Assembly: GCA_035560235.1 (NCBI GenBank)
Contig: DATMAG010000076.1
Coordinates: forward strand, 62,001-126,000
DNA length: 64,000 nucleotides
Direction: 5' to 3'
Source: DASRDU01 sp035560235
Lineage (GTDB): Bacteria; Acidobacteriota; Blastocatellia; RBC074
Positions 46,842-56,000 of the stretch are shown one piece after another. The notes under the pieces were generated by a model. That model searched no databases, had not been told where the DNA came from, and was given only the letters and a program-made list of their open reading frames with translations. Numbering within the stretch: the stretch's first letter is position 1; every line of letters starts with the position of its first letter. A program made the position numbers and the translations under genes.

Positions 46842-47327
46842 ATGGACACCAGAAGCAATCCTGTGAGACAGACCCTTGAGGGCGCACTGCGCGCCGAAGG
46901 CCTTCGCTTTGCGATTCTGGCCAGCCGCTGGAACGATCTGATCGTCAGCCGACTGATCGGAGGCGCACAGGATGCGCTGCTGAGACTGGGCGCCCGCGAG
47001 GATCAGATCACGCTCGTGCGTGTTCCCGGTTCGTTTGAAATTCCGCTGGCGGTGAAGAAGCTGGCCGTGAGCGGGCGTTATGATGCGATCATTTGCGTGG
47101 GAGCGGTGATTCGGGGTGAGACTCCCCACTTCGATTACATCGCGGGTGAAGTGACCAGGGGCATTGCGCGGGTTTCACTGGAAACCGGAGTTCCGGTTTC
47201 CTACGGACTCATCACGGCGGATACAGTTGAGCAGGCCATCAATCGCGCCGGGGTGAAGTCAGGCAACAAGGGTTTTGAAGCAGCCCTCTCGGCTGTTGAG
47301 ATGGCCAATCTGTTGAAGGAATTGTGA
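46842..47327 (+). CDS. ribH: 6,7-dimethyl-8-ribityllumazine synthase
   Basis: RibH joins 3,4-dihydroxybutanone phosphate with the ribityl pyrimidine in riboflavin synthesis and assembles into large capsid-like shells. The 161 residues show the active-site segments ILASRWNDLIVSRL, VPGSFEIPLAVKK, the signature AIICVGAVIRGETPHFDYI and the C-terminal GVPVSYGLITADTVEQAINRAG. The ATG at 46842 is chosen since the upstream ORF start at 46803 lies inside the promoter. It precedes nusB by 138 bases, the common ribH-nusB order. Confidence 0.96.
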   Translation: MDTRSNPVRQTLEGALRAEGLRFAILASRWNDLIVSRLIGGAQDALLRLGAREDQITLVRVPGSFEIPLAVKKLAVSGRYDAIICVGAVIRGETPHFDYIAGEVTRGIARVSLETGVPVSYGLITADTVEQAINRAGVKSGNKGFEAALSAVEMANLLKEL

Positions 47328-47465
47328 AGCGAACTGCAGCTGTTATCATCCCCCGTCATCGCTTCAGACAGGCATTTCAACTCTCTGCCCCGTACCAGGA
47401 ATCGCCGGACTTGTCGCAGTAATTAAGAACACAACAACGCAGACCTCTTTATCAGTGGAATAATT

Positions 47466-47936
47466 ATGGGTGCAAGGCGGAAAGCGCGTGAATGCGCGCT
47501 GCAAATGCTTTTCCAGTACGACGTGGCGCGTCAGTCGGTCGAGGAACTGACAACGACCTATTGGGGAGAGATGGCCGAGGCGGCAGATGACGTGCGCGAT
47601 TTTGCAACCGAACTCGCGGTCGGCGCGATCAATCATCTGGATGAGATTGACGAACTGATCCGGCTGCGGACGGAACACTGGCGCATTTCACGCATGGCCG
47701 TCGTTGACCGGAATCTGCTGCGGCTGGCAGTTTATGAATTCCTGCATCAGCCGAATACGCCCCGGACAGTGGCCATCAACGAAGCGCTTGAAATCGCGCG
47801 CCGGTTCTCAACCCAGGAAGCCACACAGTTCATCAACGGCATCCTCGATGCCATCAAACGCGATCTTGAAGTCAGGGAAGCTCAGCCAGGAGAGGCCGCC
47901 AAGGCTCCTTCCACCGTTGCTCTGACCCAGAGCTGA
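47466..47936 (+). CDS. nusB: Transcription antitermination protein NusB
   Basis: NusB with NusE (S10) binds boxA RNA in rRNA operons and helps antitermination. The 156 residues are helical and match the family: GARRKARECALQMLFQYDVARQ, EFATELAVGAINHLDEIDELI-like region (here DFATELAVGAINHL), HWRISRMAVVDRNLLRLAVYEFL and the end ATQFINGILDAIKRDL. The ATG is preceded by a poor ribosome site (GGAATAATT). It follows ribH, and the C-terminal tail after residue 135 is extended and Ala/Pro-rich. Confidence 0.95.
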   Translation: MGARRKARECALQMLFQYDVARQSVEELTTTYWGEMAEAADDVRDFATELAVGAINHLDEIDELIRLRTEHWRISRMAVVDRNLLRLAVYEFLHQPNTPRTVAINEALEIARRFSTQEATQFINGILDAIKRDLEVREAQPGEAAKAPSTVALTQS

Positions 47937-48026
47937 ATCATCACATCACGCTTCTGACAGCGACCCGCGACCCGGCTTGCAGAGTCGGGCGCGCAAGCGC
48001 AGTGTGCCACGCTGATAGCGCAGGCT

Positions 48027-48803
48027 TCACCGATCCTGCCACACGGGTCGGCGTTTTTCGACGAGCGCGGTGATTCCCTCTCCGGCATCTTCAAGCGACA
48101 TCAGTTGTTCGAGATAAAGTTTTTCGACCCGCTCCAGCGCGGCGCGAAAGTCGAGCGTGGGATTCAGATGCAGCGCCCGGCGCGCCAGTTCCAGCGAAGC
48201 CGCGCTGAGCGAACGCAGACTGTCGAGGACTTCCCCGGTCTTTTCCGCGAGTTGTTCCGGCGCAACGACGTGTCCGACCAGCCCCCACGCCGCCGCCGTG
48301 CGCGCGTTCAGTTGCAGGCCGGTCAGAATCATCTCGGCAGCGCGCTTCGGCCCGATCACCTGAGGCAGAAAGACCGAAGCGAACGGCGGAAAAAGCCCGA
48401 CCCTGATTTCAGGCAGCGCAAACGTGGCGCGCTCGGTCGCAATGACAATATCGGCAAAGGCTGCGAGTTCACAGCCGCCGCCGAGCACTGCTCCGTCAAC
48501 GGCGGCAATCACCGGACGCCCGAGCTCATCGAGCAGACGAAAGAGATCGTGAAAGGCCATCAGCATCTGGTAAGCGTTCGGGCCGCGATATTCGCCGATT
48601 TCGAGGCCGACCGAAAAGGCGCGGGATTCGGGCACAGCCGAAAACAGCACGGCGCAGATGCCGCGCTTGTCCCCGATCTGCTCCAGCACTTCGCGGATTT
48701 CGTCGAGCATCTTCAGCGTCAGGATATTCACTGGCGGCCTGGCCAGTTCGATGCGGGCAATGCGGTCAGCAAGCTCAAAATTGATGCAGGTCAGATCAGG
48801 CAT
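48027..48803 (-). CDS. Enoyl-CoA hydratase/isomerase family protein
   Basis: A 258-residue crotonase-fold protein on the minus strand, convergent with nusB. Here both catalytic-type regions are present: AAVDGAVLGGGCELAAFADIVIA with the first Glu, and FALPEIRVGLFPPFASVFLP with the second Glu. The C-terminal segment EGITALVEKRRPVWQDR is typical. Similarity in the middle resembles cyclohexa-1,5-diene-carbonyl-CoA hydratases, but the substrate cannot be decided from sequence. The ATG is at 48803. Confidence 0.87.
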   Translation of the reverse strand: MPDLTCINFELADRIARIELARPPVNILTLKMLDEIREVLEQIGDKRGICAVLFSAVPESRAFSVGLEIGEYRGPNAYQMLMAFHDLFRLLDELGRPVIAAVDGAVLGGGCELAAFADIVIATERATFALPEIRVGLFPPFASVFLPQVIGPKRAAEMILTGLQLNARTAAAWGLVGHVVAPEQLAEKTGEVLDSLRSLSAASLELARRALHLNPTLDFRAALERVEKLYLEQLMSLEDAGEGITALVEKRRPVWQDR

Positions 48804-48867
48804 GCAGGTAACAGTGGCAGGGCTGGCGGTTGAGACTCAGGGGGGGCAGGATTGAAAACGGGGGCAG

Positions 48868-49635
48868 TCAGTCCATCAGAATTCTGACGCCGAGGGCTTC
48901 GGCGCAGCGCACGGCTTCAGCGAACCGCAGGTACTGCGTGTATGTCAGGCCGTTCGACCTGAGGCGCGTCAGTTCATCTTCGGTCAGTTCGCTGAGCAGC
49001 ACGACTTCCAGAAAATCAGCGTAATCGCTGAGCGCCATCACCGGCAGTTCGCGCTGATAACCCGAAGCGCCGTGGTCTGAGGCCGAGAATCCGGCCAGCG
49101 CATCGAAGATGTTGTTCGTGCTGAGCCGCACGGCGCGACGGGCGAACTGAATCGGTTCCCTCATCTCAAAAAATCTCAGCCCGTCCTCAGTCGTGATGCG
49201 GCGCAGTTCCTTCGTCGCTTCGCCATCGAACGGCGATTCAGCATCCACCAGAACGCGCAGCAGGTGCGGCCAGTCTTCAGGCGACACGGTATCGTAAATC
49301 AGCTGGATGCGATCAGCGAGGAATCTTTCAAAGCGCGCTTCGATCGGATAGGTAATGCGCCCGAGACAGCCGATCTGCTCGGATGAATTCTCGCTTTCCA
49401 GATGCGCCGGACAATGCGTGCGACAGTAATCAGCGACCTCTTCAGCGCGCTCGATGTCTGAGGCGAAGCGGGTTGCAAAGCGAACGCTCTCTTCCGACGG
49501 GGCGCGATTGCCTTCGACCGATTCCGCCACGACCCGCGCGATCAGCGCGCCCGTGCGTCCGAGCGCGCGCAGCATCTGTTCGTCATAACGCCGCCGCATC
49601 TCACAACTGTATTCAATGGCATATTCCAGTGACAT
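48868..49635 (-). CDS. Hypothetical helical protein
   Basis: I do not recognise this 255-residue protein. It starts MSLEYAIEYSCEMRRRYDEQ and is largely alpha-helical and acidic with no signal or membrane segment. A pair CRTHC lies near residue 80, and the C-terminal part (NGLTYTQYLRFAEAVRCAEALGV) looks like a helical repeat. The ATG at 49635 is preferred since the longer ORF start at 49764 would include a low-complexity stretch without a ribosome site. It sits alone between an enoyl-CoA hydratase gene and a divergent cupin gene. Confidence 0.55.
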   Translation of the reverse strand: MSLEYAIEYSCEMRRRYDEQMLRALGRTGALIARVVAESVEGNRAPSEESVRFATRFASDIERAEEVADYCRTHCPAHLESENSSEQIGCLGRITYPIEARFERFLADRIQLIYDTVSPEDWPHLLRVLVDAESPFDGEATKELRRITTEDGLRFFEMREPIQFARRAVRLSTNNIFDALAGFSASDHGASGYQRELPVMALSDYADFLEVVLLSELTEDELTRLRSNGLTYTQYLRFAEAVRCAEALGVRILMD

Positions 49636-49835
49636 AGCCGATGCAGAAAAAAATGCGAATGCCGCCGGACACCGCTCCGGCATTCTATCATCGCCCCCCA
49701 CCGGCAGAAACCGATAATTCATCCGCCGGATGATGACTCGCCTCTCATTCACGGCGATGGCCAAACCGCGCGGCCTCCGGTATCATTGGCGCGGTTCGCT
49801 CATTTCGATGAGCAGTTCACGGAAAGGACACCCGA

Positions 49836-50213
49836 ATGTCAGCAGAGAGTCTTCATTCACCACGTTATGAAGAACGCCCCTGGGGCAGCTTCACAGTGCT
49901 TGACGAGGGCGAAACGTGGAAGGTCAAACGCATCGAAGTCCTGCCCGGCAGGCGGCTGAGTTATCAGAAACACGCCCGGCGCGCCGAACACTGGCGCATC
50001 GTGCAGGGCGTCGCCACAGTCACGCTCGACGGCGCTGAGCTGACGCTGCGCAGCGGCGAAGACGTTGACATTCCCATCGGCGCAGCGCATCGCATCGAAA
50101 ATCCCGGCCCGGAAAAACTCGTCTTCATCGAAGTCCAGCAAGGCACCTATTTCGGTGAGGATGACATTGTGCGGCTGCAGGATGATTACGGGCGCCCTGC
50201 AGCGCAGTCATAA
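49836..50213 (+). CDS. Stand-alone cupin, mannose-6-phosphate isomerase type II-like
   Basis: A 125-residue cupin that matches only the C-terminal isomerase domain of ManC/AlgA-type bifunctional enzymes: ERPWGSFTVLDEGETWKVKRI, PGRRLSYQKHARRAEHWRIVQG and VDIPIGAAHRIENPGPEKLVFIEVQQGTYFGEDDIVRLQDDYGR, cited in part. Metal-binding His and Glu of the cupin motifs (KHxRRxEHW, HRIENP) are kept. It would interconvert mannose-6-P and fructose-6-P, though stand-alone cupins of this group may act on other sugars. GGAAAGGA is upstream of the ATG. Confidence 0.85.
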   Translation: MSAESLHSPRYEERPWGSFTVLDEGETWKVKRIEVLPGRRLSYQKHARRAEHWRIVQGVATVTLDGAELTLRSGEDVDIPIGAAHRIENPGPEKLVFIEVQQGTYFGEDDIVRLQDDYGRPAAQS

Positions 50214-50230
50214 CCAGCCTCGGTCTTCAT

Positions 50231-51421
50231 TCACTCTTCACCGCTCCGCAGCGGCACAGCCAGCCGCCTGATCGCAAGCTGCAGCCCGATCATCAGCAAT
50301 ACGGCGAGCAGCGGAATCAGCAGCGCCGTGCGCAGGCTGCCCAGGCGGGTCGAAGCGATTCCGACGCTCCACGGCAGGACGGCTCCGCCGAGTCCGCCGA
50401 GCGCGAAAATCAGGCTCGTCACCTGCGTCGCTGCCGTTCCGAAATAGACCGGCAGCAGCGCCACCGTCGTCGGGAAGATGGCCGCCAGCCCAAGCCCCGC
50501 GAGTCCCGTTCCGGCCACTGCCCCGACAATCGTTCCTGCCCGCAGCAGCAGTCCCTGCCCGATTGCGGCCAGCACCAGTCCCGCCAGCACCAGTCCCTGT
50601 TCATCCAGCCGTCGCAGCGCCAGCGGCGCCATGGCCCGGCCAGCCAGCAGCGTCGTCCAGAAGACCGACGCAACCAGCATCCCCGCCGAAAGCGATGGCG
50701 AGAGCGGATCATCAAGCCGCAGCGTGTGCGCCGTCACCCATCCGGCGATGGACATCTCCGTGCCGCCGTACAAAAAGATCAGCACGCCGTTAAGCGGCAG
50801 CAGCGGATTGCGCCACGCCGACTGCGACGTTTCGCTGTGACTGCTCCGGGTCTCGACAGCTTCAAACCGACCGGCGCGCCAGAGTCGCAGCGCGACCGCA
50901 GCGGCCAGCAGCGCCAGCACGCCGGTCAGCATTATCACTCTGCCGCTGCGCGCGGCCAGAGCAATCAGCAGCGGGCTGGCCACTGCGCCGATGCCCCAGA
51001 TGAAATTGAGCAGGTTGAGCGCCGCCGCGCGCCGGTCAGGATTCGTCTCTGACACTGCCAGATTGGTGATCGGATTCGCAAGGCCAAGCCCCAGGCCGTA
51101 ACAGAGGACTGAAACTGTCCCGATGAGAGCCGATCCGGCAACGAGTCCCGCCATCCCGGCGGCGATCAGGCTGTAACCGGCGACCAGCACACGCCTCATT
51201 CCAAGCCATCCGACCAGCCGGCCCGAGCCAAGCGTGGCACTCATCGCGGCAGTGAACTGCACCGTGAAGAGAGACCCGGCCTGCGCGTCGGTCAGCTGCC
51301 AGCGCGAGGCGAGCAGCGGCACGAGCGGCCCGAGCATCGTCGTCGCCGCGCCGCTCAGCACGAAACCTGTATAAAGTTCCGGCGGGGCAGATGGAACTCT
51401 CTTTGTTGCCGGACTGTTCAT
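50231..51421 (-). CDS. Major facilitator superfamily transporter
   Basis: A 396-residue inner-membrane transporter with about twelve hydrophobic segments in two halves. Landmarks are GAATTMLGPLVPLLASRW near the N-terminus, the loop 2-3 region GRLVGWLGMRRVLVAGYSL that corresponds to the MFS motif GRLxDRxGRR, and GTEMSIAGWVTAH in the middle, which recalls FucP/FHS-type sugar permeases. The adjacent LacI gene, transcribed toward it from 29 bases upstream, supports sugar transport and shared regulation. The ATG at 51421 is taken as start; a GTG at 51433 is possible. Confidence 0.85.
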   Translation of the reverse strand: MNSPATKRVPSAPPELYTGFVLSGAATTMLGPLVPLLASRWQLTDAQAGSLFTVQFTAAMSATLGSGRLVGWLGMRRVLVAGYSLIAAGMAGLVAGSALIGTVSVLCYGLGLGLANPITNLAVSETNPDRRAAALNLLNFIWGIGAVASPLLIALAARSGRVIMLTGVLALLAAAVALRLWRAGRFEAVETRSSHSETSQSAWRNPLLPLNGVLIFLYGGTEMSIAGWVTAHTLRLDDPLSPSLSAGMLVASVFWTTLLAGRAMAPLALRRLDEQGLVLAGLVLAAIGQGLLLRAGTIVGAVAGTGLAGLGLAAIFPTTVALLPVYFGTAATQVTSLIFALGGLGGAVLPWSVGIASTRLGSLRTALLIPLLAVLLMIGLQLAIRRLAVPLRSGEE

Positions 51422-51449
51422 TCGGGAGGGCACGCGCGGGGATGATGAA

Positions 51450-52547
51450 TTACCGCCGCATTCGGCGGGTGGGAGCGCCTGCGCCGCGAGCTTTGGCGGT
51501 GGACTGGCGAATAATCAGCTCCGGCTCGACCATCAGCAGTTCGGGATAAGGCGCGGCTGGTCCGTTCGCGATTCGCTGCAGGACGGTTTCAGCCGCGAGG
51601 CGCCCCATTTCGCGCAGCGGCTGTCTGACAGTCGTCAGCGCCGGATTATGGAATGAGGCGCTGTCAACATCATCAAAGCCGACGACGGAGACATCTTCAG
51701 GCACATTCAGTCCGGCCTCTCGCAGCGCGCGAATCGCGCCGATGGCCGAAATATCATTGAAGGCAAAGAGCGCCGTAAACGGTTCGCCCGTCGCCAGCAG
51801 CTGCTGCGTCGCCACATAACCGGTTTCGGGCGAAGGCGAATCGCCTTCCAGCGGCACAGCCAGTTTCGGATGAATCAGCACGCCCAGGCGTTTCGCCGTC
51901 ATCCGAATCGCTTCCCATCGGACGCGCGTGTCGGAACTGAAATCCTGCCCCTTGATCACAGCGAGGCGCTCGTGTCCGTGCTGCCTCAGATACTCAAGCG
52001 CGAGTGTCGCCGCCCGCTTGTGATTGAGGACGATGTTGGTCACCTCCGGCACGTCCTCGTGACCTGAGACCGCTGCGACGGGAATGCCCAGATGCTGGCG
52101 ATAGGGCGTGTCAACCGCGATCAGTCCCTCGACGCAGCGTTCCAGCAGCATCTTCGGATAACGGTCGAGCAGATCGCGGCGATGCCGGTGGCTGGCGACA
52201 AAATAAAAATACCCCTCGCGCAGCAGATACTCCTCGATTCCGTTGACCACCATCGCCGAGTAACCGTCGCTCAGCTCGGGCACAAGTACGCCGAGCGTGA
52301 AGCTGCGCTGCGCACGCAATGAACGCGCGAGAAAATGCGGGCGATAGTTGAATTCCCGCGCCGCCTCGAAGATGCGCTGCTGCGTCCCCGCCGGAATGCT
52401 TCGGGCGAGCGGCGAATCATTGAGCACGAGTGACAAAGTGGTCGGAGACAGACCGAGGTGCGCCGCCAGTTCCTTCAGACTGACGGGGCGCGAAGCCGGG
52501 GCGGCTTTCGCTTCGTTGTTTTTACGGTTCCCGTTGCGGCGAGGCAT
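51450..52547 (-). CDS. LacI family transcriptional regulator
   Basis: A 365-residue sugar-responsive repressor. The helix-turn-helix and hinge helix are SLKELAAHLGLSPTTLSLVLN and EAAREFNYRPHFLARSLR, followed by a periplasmic-binding-protein-like domain (GVLVPELSDGYSAMVVNGIEEY, ALFAFNDISAIGAIRALREAGLNVPEDVSVVGFDDVD in part). The N-terminus has an extra basic stretch (PRRNGNRKNNEAKAA). It is divergent from the TonB receptor gene; the gap holds several matching palindromic operators, so it probably controls the glycan locus at 53-64 kb and perhaps the MFS gene downstream. Confidence 0.95.
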   Translation of the reverse strand: MPRRNGNRKNNEAKAAPASRPVSLKELAAHLGLSPTTLSLVLNDSPLARSIPAGTQQRIFEAAREFNYRPHFLARSLRAQRSFTLGVLVPELSDGYSAMVVNGIEEYLLREGYFYFVASHRHRRDLLDRYPKMLLERCVEGLIAVDTPYRQHLGIPVAAVSGHEDVPEVTNIVLNHKRAATLALEYLRQHGHERLAVIKGQDFSSDTRVRWEAIRMTAKRLGVLIHPKLAVPLEGDSPSPETGYVATQQLLATGEPFTALFAFNDISAIGAIRALREAGLNVPEDVSVVGFDDVDSASFHNPALTTVRQPLREMGRLAAETVLQRIANGPAAPYPELLMVEPELIIRQSTAKARGAGAPTRRMRR

Positions 52548-52614
52548 CGTGGCTCATAGTCGCACGATCAGCCTGGGCAAGGCAAGCTTCATTCAGTTTT
52601 TCCTCCCGCATGGC

Positions 52615-52644
52615 TTGACGCTCCTCAGGAAGCGATGATATATA
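52615..52644 (+). promoter_or_regulatory. Sigma70-type promoter reading toward the TonB receptor
   Basis: TTGACG (52615-52620), 18 bases, TATATA (52639-52644). The predicted start is near 52651, directly before the operator at 52659, leaving a 5' untranslated region of about 360 bases. Confidence 0.6.
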
Positions 52645-52658
52645 CTCGCCCCATCTAC

Positions 52659-52670
52659 TAAATCGTTTTA
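52659..52670. promoter_or_regulatory. LacI-type operator O1
   Basis: TAAATCGTTTTA, a near palindrome around a central CG as is typical for LacI-family operators, located just downstream of the predicted transcription start. Its exact reverse complement occurs at 52835-52846. Confidence 0.65.
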
Positions 52671-52746
52671 CTGACTCAGGCCGGTCAAACCACTAACCGG
52701 CAGCTGAAAGCTGGGAGCAGAGTAATTCCTGATTTCCGTATCCGAT

Positions 52747-52764
52747 GGCCCTGACATCAGGGCC
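52747..52764 (+). terminator. Perfect leader hairpin in the 5' untranslated region
   Basis: GGCCCTGA, a two-base apex, TCAGGGCC, followed by GGGCTGCTTTTCC. It lies within the predicted leader of the receptor mRNA. The weak T-run makes true termination uncertain; a stabilising or attenuating role is possible. Confidence 0.45.
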
Positions 52765-52834
52765 GGGCTGCTTTTCCATTTGATTCCTGACCAGGGGATA
52801 AGCAGGGCGGGCAGGCCTGGTCAGCCTGCCTTAC

Positions 52835-52859
52835 TAAAACGATTTATCAAAACGATTCG
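52835..52859. promoter_or_regulatory. LacI-type operators O2 and O3 (tandem)
   Basis: TAAAACGATTTA (52835-52846), the exact reverse complement of O1, and right next to it the partial copy CAAAACGATTCG (52848-52859). With O1, 176 bases upstream, the set would allow DNA looping by a tetrameric LacI-type protein. Binding is inferred. Confidence 0.6.
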
Positions 52860-53012
52860 CCAGTAAACCGGGCCTGAGACAGGTCAGATTGTTCTTTCCC
52901 CTCTTCTGACAAGCCTTGCGGTGATTCCGGTGGCGGGAAGGTGCTCTTCCTGGAGCACAGCAGACTCAGCGCAGAGTATTTCTGCTCAACACAAACTATG
53001 GAGGAATTAGCC

Positions 53013-56000
53013 ATGCAGCGACGACTATTGCCTGTTTTTCGTCCCGCCGGGTACCTGTTCCTTGTCCTGTTGCTCGGCTCCCTGTGTTCGACCACAGTCC
53101 GCGCGCAGTTCCGGGCCGGCATCCAGGGTTCAGTTACCGATACGCAGGGGGCTGCGGTTATCGGCGCGACCGTCAGGCTGACGAACAGGGAGACCAACCG
53201 GACGCAGGAGACCAGAAGCGGCGATGAGGGATTCTATCGCTTCGACCGCCTCGCTCCCGGCTCCTATTCAATCACCGTTGAGATGAGCGGCTTCAAGAAG
53301 AAACTGCTCGAAAATGTTCAGGTCCAGGCTGAGGAGGTGCAGGGCGTCAGCATTCAGCTTGAAGCCGGCAATGTGACCGAGACGGTCACGGTCACGTCCG
53401 AAGCGACACAGCAGCTTCACACCGAGAATCCGAGCATTGACGGCTCGCTCTCCACGCAGGAGATCCGGCGGTTGCCGCAGATCGGACGCGACCCGTATGA
53501 ACTCGTGCGGCTTGCGCCCGGCGTTTTCGGCCTCGGTGCGCGCTCAGGCACGGGCGGCGCGGAAGGTCTGCCGAACTCGGTCGGGCCGGGCGGTTCCAAC
53601 GATCAGATTTTTGCGACTGAAAATCGTCCCGCCGTCAGCGCCAACGGCCAGCGGGTCGAAGCCAATAACATTCAGGTTGACGGCGTGACCGCGATGAGTC
53701 AGGCCTGGGGCGGCGCGGCAGTCGTCACTCCGAATCAGGAATCGGTCAAGGAAGTGCGCGTGCTGGCGAATAATTACTCGGCGGAGTATGGCCGCAACAC
53801 CGGCGCGCAGGTGCTGCTCGTTTCTGAAAACGGCACGAACACCTATCACGGCAGTTTCTTCTTCAAGCGCAACACGCCGGGCCTGAACTCTTTCCAGGAT
53901 TTCACGCGCGCCGGGACGGCGATTCGTGATGATCCGCAGCGCGTCAATCAACTGCTCAGCCAGTACGGCGGCAGCTTCGGCGGCCCGGTCATCTTCCCGC
54001 GCTTTGGCGAAGGCGGCAAACCTTACTGGAAAGGGACCGACAAGCTGTTCTTCTTCTTCTCGTATGAAACAGTCCGGCGGTCGAGCAGCCGGAACGAAGC
54101 GCAGTGGATTGAAACACCTGAGTTCGTCAGCCTCCTCAAAAACGTCCGGCCCAACACCATTGCCACCCGGATTCTCGGCTTTCCGGGGATGACGCCGCCG
54201 CGCATTGCCAGCGTGCAGAGCGTGGATTGCGCCTTCCTCGGCATCACTGACCCGACACGCTGCCGCGCGCTGCCGGGCGGGCTTGACATCGGTTCACCGA
54301 CCGGCGCCATCGGGCAGAATGTCGCTTCAGGAGTCGGCGGCGGGCTGGACAACATTCCGGATGTGCGCTTCGCCAGCCTCATCATCCCGGACAATTCCAC
54401 CGCGCAGCAGTTCAACCCGCGCATTGATTATCAGGTGACGAAGAATGACCTCGTCGCCTTCAGCATGTACTTTGTCCCGAACACACGGACTTTCAACGAC
54501 AGTTGGGCCAACCGCGGACGTCCGGGGCTGGACTTCACTTCGGCCCGGCGCAACACCGTCGGCACACTGCTGTGGACGCGCACGCTTTCTTCGACGATGG
54601 TCAACGAAGCGCGCTTCAATGTCACCCGCTGGTACTTCAACGAAGCGCAGTCGAACCCGACCATCGGCTGGGGGCTGCCGCAGGCCAACATCTGCTTTGA
54701 GCAGTGCGTCCTGTTTTCAAATCACGTCGGCCCAGGCGTCTTTTATCAGACGACCTATAACTTCCGTGACACGCTGAGCAAGGTCGTCGGCGCGCACGGG
54801 CTGAAATTCGGCGTGGACATTATCAACGAACAGAACAACGACCGCGCGCCCTGGGCCGGACGCCCGACTTACGATTTCGGCAATCTCTGGAATTTCGCCA
54901 ACGATGCGCCGACTTCGGAATCGGCGTTCTTCGATCCGGCGACCGGAGCCTTTACCGACCTGGCGGCTTATGCCCGCACCAGATACTATGCGCTGTTTGC
55001 GCAGGATGACTGGAAGGCGCGTCCGAACCTGACGCTCAACCTCGGCCTGCGGTGGGAATACTTCACGCCGCTGCGCAGCAAACGGGACCGCATCTCGAAT
55101 CTCGTTTTGGGGCCGGGTGGCTCACTGACCGGCGCCAGGCTCAAGGTCGGCGGCGACCTGTATGAACCAGACAAAAACAACTTCGGGCCGCAGATCGGCT
55201 TCGCGTGGAACCCGGCGGCGTTCGACAAGAAGTTCGTGCTGCGCGGCGGTTTCGGCGTGGGCTTCAATCGCCTGCCGGGATCGCGGCTGCTCGAAACGCG
55301 CTTCAATCCGCCGTTCTTCGCCAGCTTCTTCTTCGATCAGGCGAGCGGCAATATTCGCTACGCGACGGCGAGCGATCTTAATTCGTTCAACTTCCCGGCC
55401 AATCCCAGTGCCCGGCTGACCTTCGATCCGACAACGGGGCTGCCGAGTTCCGGGCCGCCGGTCGGCATCAATGCCGTTCCGCAGGATCTGCCGAATCCGT
55501 ATGCCTATCGTTACTCGCTGGGGCTGGAGTACGAACTGCCGGACAACTGGGTCGCTTCAGCTTCCTATCAGGGCAGCGCGGCGCACAAGCTGCCGCGGCT
55601 GGTTCCGTATCACAAGTTCGTGACTCCGAACCCGCGTCTGAGCAACGTGAATCTGATGCTCGTGGACGTCAACAGCAACTTCAACGCGCTGCTGCTCGGA
55701 GCTTCGCGGCGATTTTCGAGAGGCTTCCTCTTCAACTCGGAATACCGCTGGGCCAAGAGCCTCGATACCTGTTCGAACGATCACGACTGCCGTCAGACCT
55801 ATCCGTTCGATCAGTCCACTGAGTATGGCCCGTCGGACTTCGACGTGCGGCACACGTTCAAGGCTTCGGGCGTCTGGAACCTGCCGATCTTTGGCAACAA
55901 CAAAGGTGTGGCCGGCAAGCTGCTCGGAGGCTGGGAACTGAGCGGCATCGTGACGGCCAGTTCCGGCTTCCCGTGGACGCCGGTCGTCGGCGGGTCGGCC

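Noticed and set aside
52547..53012. Riboswitch in the receptor leader
   Set aside because: Only a single simple hairpin is seen; no conserved aptamer core known to me could be matched.
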